57,809 nucleotides of DNA from DATLRC01 sp035534895 (GTDB taxonomy: Bacteria > Patescibacteriota > Saccharimonadia > Saccharimonadales > UBA4665), in the NCBI GenBank assembly GCA_035534895.1, contig DATLRC010000012.1, positions 1 to 57,809 of the forward strand. The letters run 5' to 3'. The notes under the pieces were generated by a model, which was not told the DNA's origin, made no database searches, and was given only the letters and a program-made list of their open reading frames with translations. Positions 8,490 to 15,881 of this stretch are shown here, in pieces; position 1 is the first letter of the stretch; each line of letters begins with the position of its first letter. The translations under genes were made by a program, and so were the position numbers.

Positions 8490-9323
8490 TTAGCGGCCGT
8501 ACGACTCAAAAAAATTCTTGAATTTGGTCATAACTTCTTTAGTAACTTCCCCCACCGTGCCGTCTGCTACAAGCTTGTCATTTATTTTCGTGACTGGCAT
8601 GACTTCTTTGCCGGTGGCAGTAATAAATATCTCGGCTGCAGTGAGTAGTTCCTCAACAGTAAAGTCTCGCGCCTCGGCCTGAATGGATAATTTTAAATCG
8701 TTCAGTATGACGCCGCGCGTAATCCCTCCTAAAATCCCCGTCTTAGGCGTGGTCAGTATGCCGTTTATTAATGCGAATATATTGCATCGAGTGCCTTCTC
8801 TTACCATATTGTTGGAGAAGTAAATAATTTCATCTACATCATGCGCGGCAGTCTTCATCACGCGGACCGCATGCACATAATTTGTTGTCTTAGCTTGGGG
8901 CTCATATCGATCGAACTCAGTAAGTAAAATACGGACCCCATTCGCATAATCTTCCGGAGGGCATGGCATTCGGGCTTCGACGACGATAACAATTGTAGGC
9001 GTCTTTGCTAACGTTAGCGTTCCGGACGATCCACCAGAAATAATGATACGCATAACCATATCTTCGTCTCGCAGCTCGTTTGCATCAACAGTTTCTTGTA
9101 TCCAGTTTGCGATCTGTTGTTTTGACCAAGGGAGACTCAGCGAGATAGTATGACAAGAATTAAACAGCCTATCTATATGCCTTTCCATCATGAATGGTTG
9201 ACCACCCGAGGTAATCATAAACTCAAAGCCAGCATAACCGCGCGAGTAGCCGAGGTCACGGGGAGATATGAGTAAATGGTCTTCTGTGACGAACTGGCCA
9301 TTTAAGAAATGCACGCTCTTCAT
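8490..9323 (-). CDS. Class IV PLP-dependent aminotransferase
   Basis: This 277-aa protein has the fold-type IV pattern: FLNGQFV at the N-terminus, SPRDLGYSRG (residues 20-29), the PLP lysine in AKTTNYVHA (Lys145), REGTRCNIF (175-183) and GGITRGVIL. The family covers branched-chain aminotransferase, D-amino acid aminotransferase and aminodeoxychorismate lyase; the exact member is unclear. Start: an in-frame upstream ATG at 9374 exists, but ATG 9323 fits the family N-terminus and has TATAAT 7 nt upstream, giving a leaderless message. It is convergent with the 2OG oxygenase, whose stop is about 10 nt away. Confidence 0.85.
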   Translation of the reverse strand: MKSVHFLNGQFVTEDHLLISPRDLGYSRGYAGFEFMITSGGQPFMMERHIDRLFNSCHTISLSLPWSKQQIANWIQETVDANELRDEDMVMRIIISGGSSGTLTLAKTPTIVIVVEARMPCPPEDYANGVRILLTEFDRYEPQAKTTNYVHAVRVMKTAAHDVDEIIYFSNNMVREGTRCNIFALINGILTTPKTGILGGITRGVILNDLKLSIQAEARDFTVEELLTAAEIFITATGKEVMPVTKINDKLVADGTVGEVTKEVMTKFKNFFESYGR

Positions 9324-9330
9324 ATAATAG

Positions 9331-9336
9331 ATTATA
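9331..9336 (-). promoter_or_regulatory. -10 box (TATAAT) of the aminotransferase gene, leaderless
   Basis: TATAAT on the minus strand ends 7 nt before ATG 9323. This supports the shorter start and a leaderless transcript. Confidence 0.55.
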
Positions 9337-9413
9337 GCGTACACATGAGAAACCTCGACCGCGAGGCTCTTCAAAGTTGCCTAAATGAAAGCCACATACA
9401 CCAACTTAAGTAT

Positions 9414-9440
9414 TTGCATAATCCGCAAAAGTAGTATAAT
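9414..9440 (+). promoter_or_regulatory. Promoter of the 71-aa orphan gene
   Basis: TTGCAT (9414-9419) and TATAAT (9435-9440) are 15 nt apart, slightly short but recognisable. An AAGGA ribosome binding site follows before the ATG at 9470. Together these argue that the small gene is real. Confidence 0.5.
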
Positions 9441-9469
9441 TAAAGTTAAATAATTTTAAGGATTTTGCT

Positions 9470-9685
9470 ATGAGCGAAACTATCTCTGAAGATACGCAAG
9501 CTAGAATCTGTCCGATTTTATTTATGTATAAAAATCCACTTGCTAGGTTCGGGGAATCTATTGTCTTAGACGATGATACCATCTGTGCGGCTACCTGCGA
9601 AGGCATCAAAACTGAAGCTAGGGCAATAGGAGCATTAACCCTACCACGAATTTTTGACAGAGTTTATTGTGAAAAGACAGAATAA
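9470..9685 (+). CDS. Orphan 71-aa protein, function unknown
   Basis: I do not recognise this protein. It has its own promoter and a good ribosome binding site (TTTAAGGA before ATG 9470). It is soluble, mildly acidic, with four Cys (residues about 14, 39, 43 and 67, by eye) and a DDDTICAATCEG segment. It lies between the aminotransferase and AlaRS-B, convergent with the latter (about 50 nt gap). It could be a small enzyme partner, a metal-binding protein or, less likely, a peptide substrate for the aminoacylating enzymes. It has no obvious leader/core architecture of a RiPP precursor. Confidence 0.55.
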   Translation: MSETISEDTQARICPILFMYKNPLARFGESIVLDDDTICAATCEGIKTEARAIGALTLPRIFDRVYCEKTE

Positions 9686-9734
9686 TATTTTAACTTATCG
9701 TAATGTCGTTGGCTAACCAGCGGGATATTACTGG

Positions 9735-11027
9735 CTAAGATCGTAGTGAGTGCTCACGCTGAGCATTAAGGTAATCACTCTCAGGAAAAACAACGCCACT
9801 TCTAATACAGACCTCGCGAACCAAGTCTGCTGGAACGCCGTGCGTCGCATGAAGATTGTGCACATCAGCTCCGCTAATTGCCCCTCTCTCAATAAACGGC
9901 TTCAAAAGTTTGTCACTTCTGACGAGTATTTTAGAAAATGACTGCATCTCAGTTTTCAATATTTCCGTAGTTTCGCTTTGCGTTTTAGATGCGCCGGCTA
10001 TTTCGGGCAATCGATCCTGAACGGCTTCTTGATAATCAACGAGTCGCTCCTGTGATATGCCGTATTGAGCCATGACACTCATGCTGCGACGTAGTAGCCT
10101 CCTTAAGACATAGGCTGCAGCTTTATTGGCTGGTGTTATCCCGGATTGGAGTAGGATTTCAGATGTGCGTACATGATCTGTAAGAATGCGCGCGCTACGA
10201 ACATCTTGAGTATCTGCAAAAGTAGTGTCATAGACAGGTAGCCAACGGTCTATTTGATGAATACTCGGAGCATCTTGTAGCACCATGGCAAAACGTTCGA
10301 GGCCGGCGCCTCCGTCGACGCTACGTGAACGAAGCGGAGTTACAGCTCCTTCTGTATCCATGAAATATTGCATGAATACACCGGCATTCCAAATTTCAAC
10401 ATGTTGTCCTCTGCGAAGTTGCTGATCGGTGTCGTCGGTTTCTGCGAAGGCTTCACCGCGGTCATAGAAAACTTCTGTACATGGTCCACACGGACCACTG
10501 TCACCTGCTGGGCCCCACAGGTTATCTTCGGCAGGAAGTGCAACGATGCGCTCTATGGGCAGGAAGCGCTGCCAAGCTGCTATTGATTCAGTGTCTGCGG
10601 GTATGCCTTTTGCTTCTGCATCACTACTGAGCACCGACGCAGACAGAAAATCTGGGTCGAGACCATACCCGTCTGTAATGAGCTCGTAGGCAAGTTCGGT
10701 TGCGCGTTCTTTGCTAAATTCTGGGCCGAATTGCCACGAGCCCATCATATTGAAGCTAGTGCCATGATGTGAGTCACCTATGTCGTCTATGTCACCAGTG
10801 CGGATGCAGTTTTGGATATTTGTTAGGAGGTTCGACGGTGGAACCTGCTCGCCAGTAAAGAATGGTTTCAGCGGAGCCATACCAGAGTTTATAAGAAGCA
10901 AAGTTGGGTCGTTCTGTGGAAGTATTCCGCTGTCAGAGTAGTGAGTATAGCCTCGAGAAGTATAGAAATCAAGATACATGTCCTGTATATCATCGGTGGT
11001 CTTATAGATATTCACTTGTTCGCTCAT
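9735..11027 (-). CDS. Stand-alone AlaRS catalytic core (paralog B)
   Basis: This 430-aa protein matches the aminoacylation half of alanyl-tRNA synthetase: NDPTLLLINSGMAPLK (residues 39-54), NCIRTGDIDDIG with motif-2 Arg, MMGSWQFG (94-101), the conserved GDSGPCGPCTE (175-185), EIWN (211-214) and SVDGGAGLER (236-245, motif 3). Unlike paralog A it keeps the pocket residues, so it probably activates alanine or a close analogue. The zinc-dependent editing domain and C-Ala are missing, which argues against a housekeeping role. ATG at 11027 is preferred over the adjacent ATG at 11030 because GGCGGAG precedes it at better spacing. Confidence 0.85.
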   Translation of the reverse strand: MSEQVNIYKTTDDIQDMYLDFYTSRGYTHYSDSGILPQNDPTLLLINSGMAPLKPFFTGEQVPPSNLLTNIQNCIRTGDIDDIGDSHHGTSFNMMGSWQFGPEFSKERATELAYELITDGYGLDPDFLSASVLSSDAEAKGIPADTESIAAWQRFLPIERIVALPAEDNLWGPAGDSGPCGPCTEVFYDRGEAFAETDDTDQQLRRGQHVEIWNAGVFMQYFMDTEGAVTPLRSRSVDGGAGLERFAMVLQDAPSIHQIDRWLPVYDTTFADTQDVRSARILTDHVRTSEILLQSGITPANKAAAYVLRRLLRRSMSVMAQYGISQERLVDYQEAVQDRLPEIAGASKTQSETTEILKTEMQSFSKILVRSDKLLKPFIERGAISGADVHNLHATHGVPADLVREVCIRSGVVFPESDYLNAQREHSLRS

Positions 11028-11096
11028 CATCGCTCCGCCGTTATTCTAACCAGATCTATATTAACTCACACAAAGGTTATTGAGTCAATTAATGCC

Positions 11097-12195
11097 GCCT
11101 CCATTCCACTTCGAATCGCACCATAACCAATAAGGACACCGCCGGTGCTCTTGTAAACTAGTTATTGTCCTACCAACAACTAACTACAAGGAGAACAGCG
11201 ATGTCCTACCACCAGCTTACACAATACCAACGGCACGAACTAGGAGCATTACTCTCAGGCAACAAACACAGCCTCAGAGAAATAGGCCAGCTCCTTGGGT
11301 TTCACCACACTACCATTAGCCGAGAGGTCCGTCGACACCAGACGCAGACAGCGTCTGGCTACCATGCTGTCCAGGCTCGCCTGCAACTCGGGCAGACCAG
11401 GCTACGCGCCAACCAACACCACCGTAAGCTGGCGACCAACCCCCAGCTCATTGCACTGGTCACCACCAAACTCATCCGGCATGACTCACCAGAGCAAATA
11501 GCTGGTGCGCTCAGGAGTAGCGGAGCGAAGCTCCGCATCTGTGCTCAGACGATCTACGATTGGATCTACCGACACGCCCGACATCTGCTCGTGCATCTGC
11601 ACTGTCGCAAAGGTAAGTACCGCCGTACTCGAGAGAGTACGCTCAGAAAGGCCTTCCGAGCCAAACAGAAAGCCTACCGTAGTATTGACGTCAGACCTAC
11701 CCACATTGCCAAGCGTAAAACCTATGGTCACTGGGAAGGAGACAGTGTGGTCGGTACAGCCCAGAGTGGCGCCATTGCCACCTTCGTCGAACGCAAGAGT
11801 GGCTACTTACTGGCAGCAGTACTGCCAGACAAAGGAGCGAAGAGCTTCGAGCAGACAGCGAAGCGCTGCTTCGCTGCTGTGCCCCAGAAGTACCGAAAGA
11901 CTCTCACACTCGACAATGGCGTTGAGATGAGTAATTACGAGGCCATGGAACGACAGAACCAATTCAAGATTTACTTCGCCCATCCCTACCACAGCTGGGA
12001 ACGTGGTACCAACGAGAATACGAATGGGTTATTGCGATTCTACTTCCCGAAGAAGATGAGCTTCGCTCATCTCACACAACAGCAGCTTGACGCTGCTGTA
12101 CTGGAGATTAATACTAGACCCAGGAAACGACTAGGCTACAAAACACCAGAGCAAGTCCTCAAACGGTGTGGTGCACTTCGAATTAGAGTCTAGGC
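11097..12195 (+). mobile_element. IS30-family insertion sequence
   Basis: Imperfect 26-bp terminal inverted repeats at 11097-11122 and 12170-12195 (19/26 by eye; the inner 15 match at 12) enclose one IS30-type transposase gene whose stop codon lies inside the right repeat, as is common in the family. I cannot see a convincing target duplication. The element sits between AlaRS-B and a decayed reading frame. Its base composition is richer in G+C than the flanks. Confidence 0.75.
11201..12193 (+). CDS. IS30 family transposase
   Basis: This 330-aa protein has an N-terminal helix-turn-helix (LREIGQLLGFHHTTISREVRR, about residues 25-45) followed by a DDE catalytic domain: GHWEGDSVVG (first Asp), TLDNGVEM (second Asp) and GTNENTNGLLR (Glu), then the IS30-type C-terminus with RPRKRLGYKTPEQV. 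Length is normal for the family. The start is ATG 11201, preceded by AAGGAGAAC; an upstream in-frame TTG at 11165 has no ribosome site. The frame appears intact, so the element may be active. Confidence 0.9.
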   Translation: MSYHQLTQYQRHELGALLSGNKHSLREIGQLLGFHHTTISREVRRHQTQTASGYHAVQARLQLGQTRLRANQHHRKLATNPQLIALVTTKLIRHDSPEQIAGALRSSGAKLRICAQTIYDWIYRHARHLLVHLHCRKGKYRRTRESTLRKAFRAKQKAYRSIDVRPTHIAKRKTYGHWEGDSVVGTAQSGAIATFVERKSGYLLAAVLPDKGAKSFEQTAKRCFAAVPQKYRKTLTLDNGVEMSNYEAMERQNQFKIYFAHPYHSWERGTNENTNGLLRFYFPKKMSFAHLTQQQLDAAVLEINTRPRKRLGYKTPEQVLKRCGALRIRV

Positions 12196-12243
12196 CGTGT
12201 CAAACAACCAATTCGAGGTTACATCTAATTCATGCATGTGTAG

Positions 12244-12553
12244 AAATCGACTTCCAATATCAAGATAAACCCGCACACGCTAAAATTGATAGGTCTTATC
12301 AAACGGGATGCCGCGGCATTCGCCGAACTCCTGCATGATATCTACAATTCGTGCAAAAATCGAACGACATTATAGTGCGACCAGAAGCCTATTCACCCAC
12401 TACAAAATTGATCATGAGCTCAATGATCCGCTTATCGAGTACACGCGATACGTACTAGACAGCGGCACGGAAGCCGAAAAGACCGCCCTAGCTAGTGGCA
12501 TTATTACGAAAGTTGTAGTCAGAGATGGTGTGTTGAGATTTTCTAATACTTAG
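12244..12553 (+). pseudogene. Decayed gene fragment between IS30 and HEPN-like gene
   Basis: An open stretch in one frame (12244-12375, ending AELLHDIYNSC...) continues in another frame (about 12340-12553) with VLDSGTEAEKTALASGIITK and a VRDGVLRF tail. Both have ordinary coding character, so a frameshifted remnant is likely. The tail weakly resembles the C-terminal region of serine recombinases, which would suit an island next to a tRNA gene, but I would not call the family. The remainder of the gene-free interval 12554-12644 shows nothing clear. Confidence 0.4.
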
Positions 12554-12644
12554 CTGAGTATCATTGAAAATGTTAAGACAAGATATGTCAGTTCAGGTAC
12601 AGCCTCATTGCTGTAATCATAACCGTATTACAGGATAGCGCGAG

Positions 12645-13790
12645 CTAACCCCATCTTATTCCTCTAAACATATCTAGATCATCATATACAAAGCCTTCAT
12701 AGACTGGCCAATCATCATCGCGTTGCTGCGGAACTTTCCAATGAACCTGATCGATCGTCCTCGGCATGCGAGGCGCTGACGACAGGATCTTCTTTAAGCC
12801 ATAAATAAAGAATATGATTGCTATATCAAAGTGGTCTTGTTTTCCCCTAAAGCTAAATTCAGAATTCTTTGTAGGCGACCCGTGAATAATCTTATTTCGA
12901 AGGGTGTAAAATTTATCTACCCACATTACGCTTAAGTCTTCTATTTCCCACTCGAAACCTCGGGGGAATCTACTGCTAACAGGACGCTGACTCGTATACC
13001 TATACACTCTCCTATATGTTGGAACGATATTATTCTTAAAATAGTCTTTAAGCGCCTTGCGTTGACTCTGCTCTGGGAGATCAAAAAGAGACTCATAAGA
13101 GCTTGCTATTATAGGAACCCTCGATGACATGCTTAGCCCCGAATCGTTAGAGTAAGCCTGCGACATCGCTTCTATGGCACGTAAGAGCCTTCGATAAAGC
13201 TTTTTCTGATACTGCCTCAATCGCAGCAGATCGTCTAACAATTGGTGGTCGCCTACAAATTGCAAAGGAGCTGGTACGTGATCTGGCTTCTGGAATTTGA
13301 TCTCCGCCATACTGAATCCATAGTCTGTCGCTCTTTTGATGAAGCCAGCCGTGATGCCCATCACTGTGTTGCTGAGGCTAAAGTTCTGGGTCATCAGCGT
13401 AAAGTTTTCTGTCGTGTAAAGGGAATGGTGGAGATTTGGATTTCTCTCTATCGTTGCAGTTCTAGCCACTGTCCGCATAAACAGTAGCAATCTCACTTCT
13501 CTGCATAATTCTAATTCTTCGACCGTAAATGGGCGCCAGTCTATATTGCCAATGCTAATGATGCCTATGCCCTTCACTTCGTGCCATCGACCGACGTTTG
13601 CTCCAATTATTAGATCGACTTGCGATTTAACAGCGGGGTCTTCAATGTAATCATTCGCCTTAAGATCATAATTCCAGACTTTGACACCAAGGTCTGGTAA
13701 TTCAATCTCTGGAGTATCCACCATATTTAGATATGGGAAATAGTTTATCTGTAGTGCTCGGTCTACTATTGCTTCTGGAGTATTAGGCAT
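12645..13790 (-). CDS. Unknown protein with a HEPN-like C-terminal motif
   Basis: This 381-aa protein is not assigned to a known family. Near its C-terminus it carries FYTLRNKIIHGS, with Arg298 and His303 spaced as RX4H, the signature of HEPN ribonuclease domains and common in Apea-like HEPN proteins. The N-terminal half has no membrane segment or clear motif. HEPN proteins often act in anti-phage or toxin-antitoxin systems, and this one is in a mobile island near the integration repeat, so a defence role is possible. It stands alone, with no antitoxin-like partner. Confidence is high that it is a gene, low for the domain call. Confidence 0.55.
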   Translation of the reverse strand: MPNTPEAIVDRALQINYFPYLNMVDTPEIELPDLGVKVWNYDLKANDYIEDPAVKSQVDLIIGANVGRWHEVKGIGIISIGNIDWRPFTVEELELCREVRLLLFMRTVARTATIERNPNLHHSLYTTENFTLMTQNFSLSNTVMGITAGFIKRATDYGFSMAEIKFQKPDHVPAPLQFVGDHQLLDDLLRLRQYQKKLYRRLLRAIEAMSQAYSNDSGLSMSSRVPIIASSYESLFDLPEQSQRKALKDYFKNNIVPTYRRVYRYTSQRPVSSRFPRGFEWEIEDLSVMWVDKFYTLRNKIIHGSPTKNSEFSFRGKQDHFDIAIIFFIYGLKKILSSAPRMPRTIDQVHWKVPQQRDDDWPVYEGFVYDDLDMFRGIRWG

Positions 13791-13907
13791 TGTCTACCTG
13801 GTCTACGTTAATGATTCGATTATAACCTTTCGCTATAAGACTGTAACCTTCATTTCAATCAAGGTAACGATACTTTTATCCGATTTGGCTGGGCGTGCGG
13901 GATTAGA

Positions 13908-13985
13908 ACAGGTCACAGAACCTGGTCACCTTTTCGGCTGCTTGGTTGCCCTATAGATAACGGGTCACTAACGAAACCTGACATC
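13908..13985. repeat. Degenerate third copy of the island repeat
   Basis: The segment starting GAACAGGTCACAGAACCTGGTCAC and continuing with CGGCTGCTTGG and CGGGTCAC corresponds to the central and distal parts of the composite repeat at 2523-2654, with several substitutions and indels. It lies about 80 bp from the better copy at 14064. It suggests repeated insertion at this locus or decay of an older boundary. Confidence 0.55.
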
Positions 13986-13998
13986 GGGGGTGAAACGT

Positions 13999-14022
13999 AA
14001 AAAACCGCCATTTCTGACGGTT
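13999..14022 (-). terminator. Rho-independent terminator downstream of tRNA-Asn
   Basis: On the minus strand AACCG...CGGTT forms a short stem followed by a run of T. It lies about 105 nt beyond the 3' end of the tRNA and would end its transcript. The 71-nt repeat therefore sits inside the tRNA transcription unit. Confidence 0.5.
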
Positions 14023-14063
14023 CCAACGCTTTGCCAGTTGTTTGGGCCGGCTATTTCTCTTGC

Positions 14064-14134
14064 CTGACCAAGAAGTTAATGAGGGAACAGGTCATGGAAC
14101 CTGGTCACGCTAATTAGCTGCTTGGTCTGGCTCC
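14064..14134. repeat. 71-nt direct repeat at the tRNA-Asn 3' end (putative attachment site)
   Basis: 67 of 71 positions match 2523-2593 in the same orientation. It includes the terminal GGAGCCA of the tRNA and 64 nt downstream of it. Direct repeats that overlap a tRNA 3' end are the usual footprint of integrative elements, although only 7 tRNA bases are shared here. The unit is also an imperfect nested palindrome, so a mobile palindromic repeat is the alternative. Confidence 0.65.
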
Positions 14135-14202
14135 GGGGACTGGGCTCGAACCAGCAACCTAGTGATTAACAGTCACCCGCTCTACCATTGAGCTACCCCG
14201 GA
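14128..14202 (-). tRNA. tRNA-Asn (GTT)
   Basis: The minus strand folds as a tRNA: acceptor TCCGGGG/CCCCGGA, D-arm GCTC...GAGC, anticodon loop CTGTTAA giving GTT, T-arm with TGGTTCGAGCCCA, discriminator G and an encoded CCA. G73 and anticodon GTT fit asparagine. The 3' end coincides with the edge of the direct repeat that marks the island. Confidence 0.95.
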
Positions 14203-14278
14203 ATATTAACAACTGGCTGAATTATAGCGAACAGTGACTGACTGGGCAAATAGCGATATATAGTTACAGCACTTTAAG

Positions 14279-14743
14279 CTAGTCTTGGTTTTTGAGACTG
14301 GCAGAAATTCGTCGTTCTTCGTCACGTTTTTTTAGGAGTTGACGTTTATCGTAGAGCTTTCTGCCTTTTCCAACAGCAATCCGCAGCTTTATAAATCGGC
14401 CTCTATTTAAAATTTCGAGCGGTACAATTGTTCGTCCCTGCTTTTTGGTGGCAATCAATTCCTTTATCTCACGCTTCTTGGCTAACAATTTTCGGGCTCG
14501 GGTGGTCTCACTGTCGGCAATGTAGATGCCGCTACTGCCGGCGATCGTGGCGTTTATCAGCCATAGCTCGTTTTCTTTGACGGTGACGTAGGCGCCTCTC
14601 AGGTGGCCGTGACCCATACGCAGGGCTTTGGTTTCAGCTCCACTGAGTTGTAGGCCCACAATTAAAGAGTCCTCAAGTTCATAGTCGTGTCGGGCACGTC
14701 GGTTGCTGATGACATGTTCTTTGGTTGTTTTCTTCTTGGCCAT
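14279..14743 (-). CDS. smpB: SsrA-binding protein SmpB
   Basis: This 154-aa protein is a clear SmpB, the tmRNA partner that brings SsrA to stalled ribosomes for trans-translation. Visible family features are NRRARHDYE near the N-terminus, GLQLSGAETKALR (residues 29-41), GAYV, and the basic C-terminal tail with GKGRKLYDKR. Length is typical. It follows the GH gene on the same strand, with a 32-nt gap. No tmRNA gene is visible nearby. Confidence 0.95.
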   Translation of the reverse strand: MAKKKTTKEHVISNRRARHDYELEDSLIVGLQLSGAETKALRMGHGHLRGAYVTVKENELWLINATIAGSSGIYIADSETTRARKLLAKKREIKELIATKKQGRTIVPLEILNRGRFIKLRIAVGKGRKLYDKRQLLKKRDEERRISASLKNQD

Positions 14744-14775
14744 AATGGTAGTATGACTTAACTTTAAGAGACGCG

Positions 14776-15867
14776 CTAGGGGTTAGCAGTTTGGAATTGT
14801 TGTTGGGCTACATTCCAAAGGCTGGGGTCGTGGAGGACTACTAAACGATAATACCAGTACTCTGCTCCCCACATATATATTTGGCGCATGCCAGTCGCTT
14901 CGGCATAGTTAAAGCGGTTATTAAGTCGCCTGGCATTAAGAGATTTATTTTGTTCGCTTAGGCTAGCTTGAGTAATAGACTTAAGATTCGGTGGCCAAGC
15001 CTCGGCCTGCATCTCGCCAATAAGCATATCTCGATGGTTAACAATCATTTGTGTTTGGGCCAAAAAGCCATAAAACCAGGCCGGGAATGGGTATTCAAGA
15101 TAACGGTGGCTAAAGTTTGCATCCCAAACCCGTTTATAAATGGATATACTGAATTCGTCTGGCTGTGGTTGACCAATCGGCAGGCCAATGGCGTTATTGC
15201 TGCGGCCGATTATGACTGGGTGGAACTGATCCAGGGATTTAACAAGCTGATACTCATCTACTAAGCGCTGTCGGTCAAAGTTGGTACAAATTCCAAAACC
15301 TTTCAGAAAATATTCGTTTTCTAATTGATAGGCTTCTAGGCTTGGCGAATTTTTATAACGTTCAATAGTGGCTTTCATGAAGTTTAGGAGCTCTGGTTGC
15401 CAAGTTGTCTGGGCCTTATTTAGGTTTACCCACGGCGGTGCATGACATTCTGGCCAACGAGGTTGTCGTAAGCCAACGGTTAGGATTATCTTTGCTCCAC
15501 GGGCCTCGGCTTTTTTAAATTGCCAGTCCAGTTGACTGAAGTCATAGTTCCCTGGGCTAGGCTCGATGTCATTCCAGTAGCTGACCAATCGGAAGTGGCG
15601 AACCCCAATATTTAATAAGGCATCCATAGTGGTTTTGGGATCGAGTTTGAGGCTTTGAGCGTAATCTGGTATAAAGCTAACGCCAAGTTCGAGTGGTTTA
15701 TGCTTCTCGGTTTGTATATACCACTCGCCGAGTCCGTACATTGTTCCGATTGCCAACATCACTAACATTAATCCAATAATGGCCGTTTTTTGACCTTTAC
15801 CACGATGCCAAAAGTGACTGAATCGAGCTGTCAGCTGTTGGAGGTGCAATTGGCCTCTTTTTGTCAT
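14776..15867 (-). CDS. Membrane-anchored glycoside hydrolase-like protein (TIM-barrel, clan GH-A type)
   Basis: This 363-aa protein has a single N-terminal membrane segment (about residues 28-48), so the catalytic part faces outside. The rest resembles (beta/alpha)8 glycosidases: YWNDIEPSPGNYDFSQLDW, QLENEYF with the Asn-Glu pair expected for the acid/base, and LIGEMQAEAW with a candidate nucleophile Glu. Substrate is unknown. Its start is only 14 nt from the divergent GT2 gene, so the two may be coordinately expressed and act on the same surface glycan. Confidence 0.65.
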   Translation of the reverse strand: MTKRGQLHLQQLTARFSHFWHRGKGQKTAIIGLMLVMLAIGTMYGLGEWYIQTEKHKPLELGVSFIPDYAQSLKLDPKTTMDALLNIGVRHFRLVSYWNDIEPSPGNYDFSQLDWQFKKAEARGAKIILTVGLRQPRWPECHAPPWVNLNKAQTTWQPELLNFMKATIERYKNSPSLEAYQLENEYFLKGFGICTNFDRQRLVDEYQLVKSLDQFHPVIIGRSNNAIGLPIGQPQPDEFSISIYKRVWDANFSHRYLEYPFPAWFYGFLAQTQMIVNHRDMLIGEMQAEAWPPNLKSITQASLSEQNKSLNARRLNNRFNYAEATGMRQIYMWGAEYWYYRLVVLHDPSLWNVAQQQFQTANP

Positions 15868-15881
15868 ACAATTAATATCCT

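Noticed and set aside
9470..9685. 71-aa protein as a RiPP precursor peptide
   Set aside because: No leader/core division, no repeated core residues and no RiPP-type maturase (YcaO, LanM, radical SAM) in the cluster. Kept only as an orphan.
4245..11027. The two AlaRS-like genes as a split housekeeping alaS
   Set aside because: Both cover the same N-terminal catalytic part, so they are paralogs and not halves. Neither has the editing domain.
13790..14280. tmRNA gene near smpB
   Set aside because: I looked on both strands for the tRNA-like ends and the tag reading frame and saw only tRNA-Asn, the repeats and a terminator.
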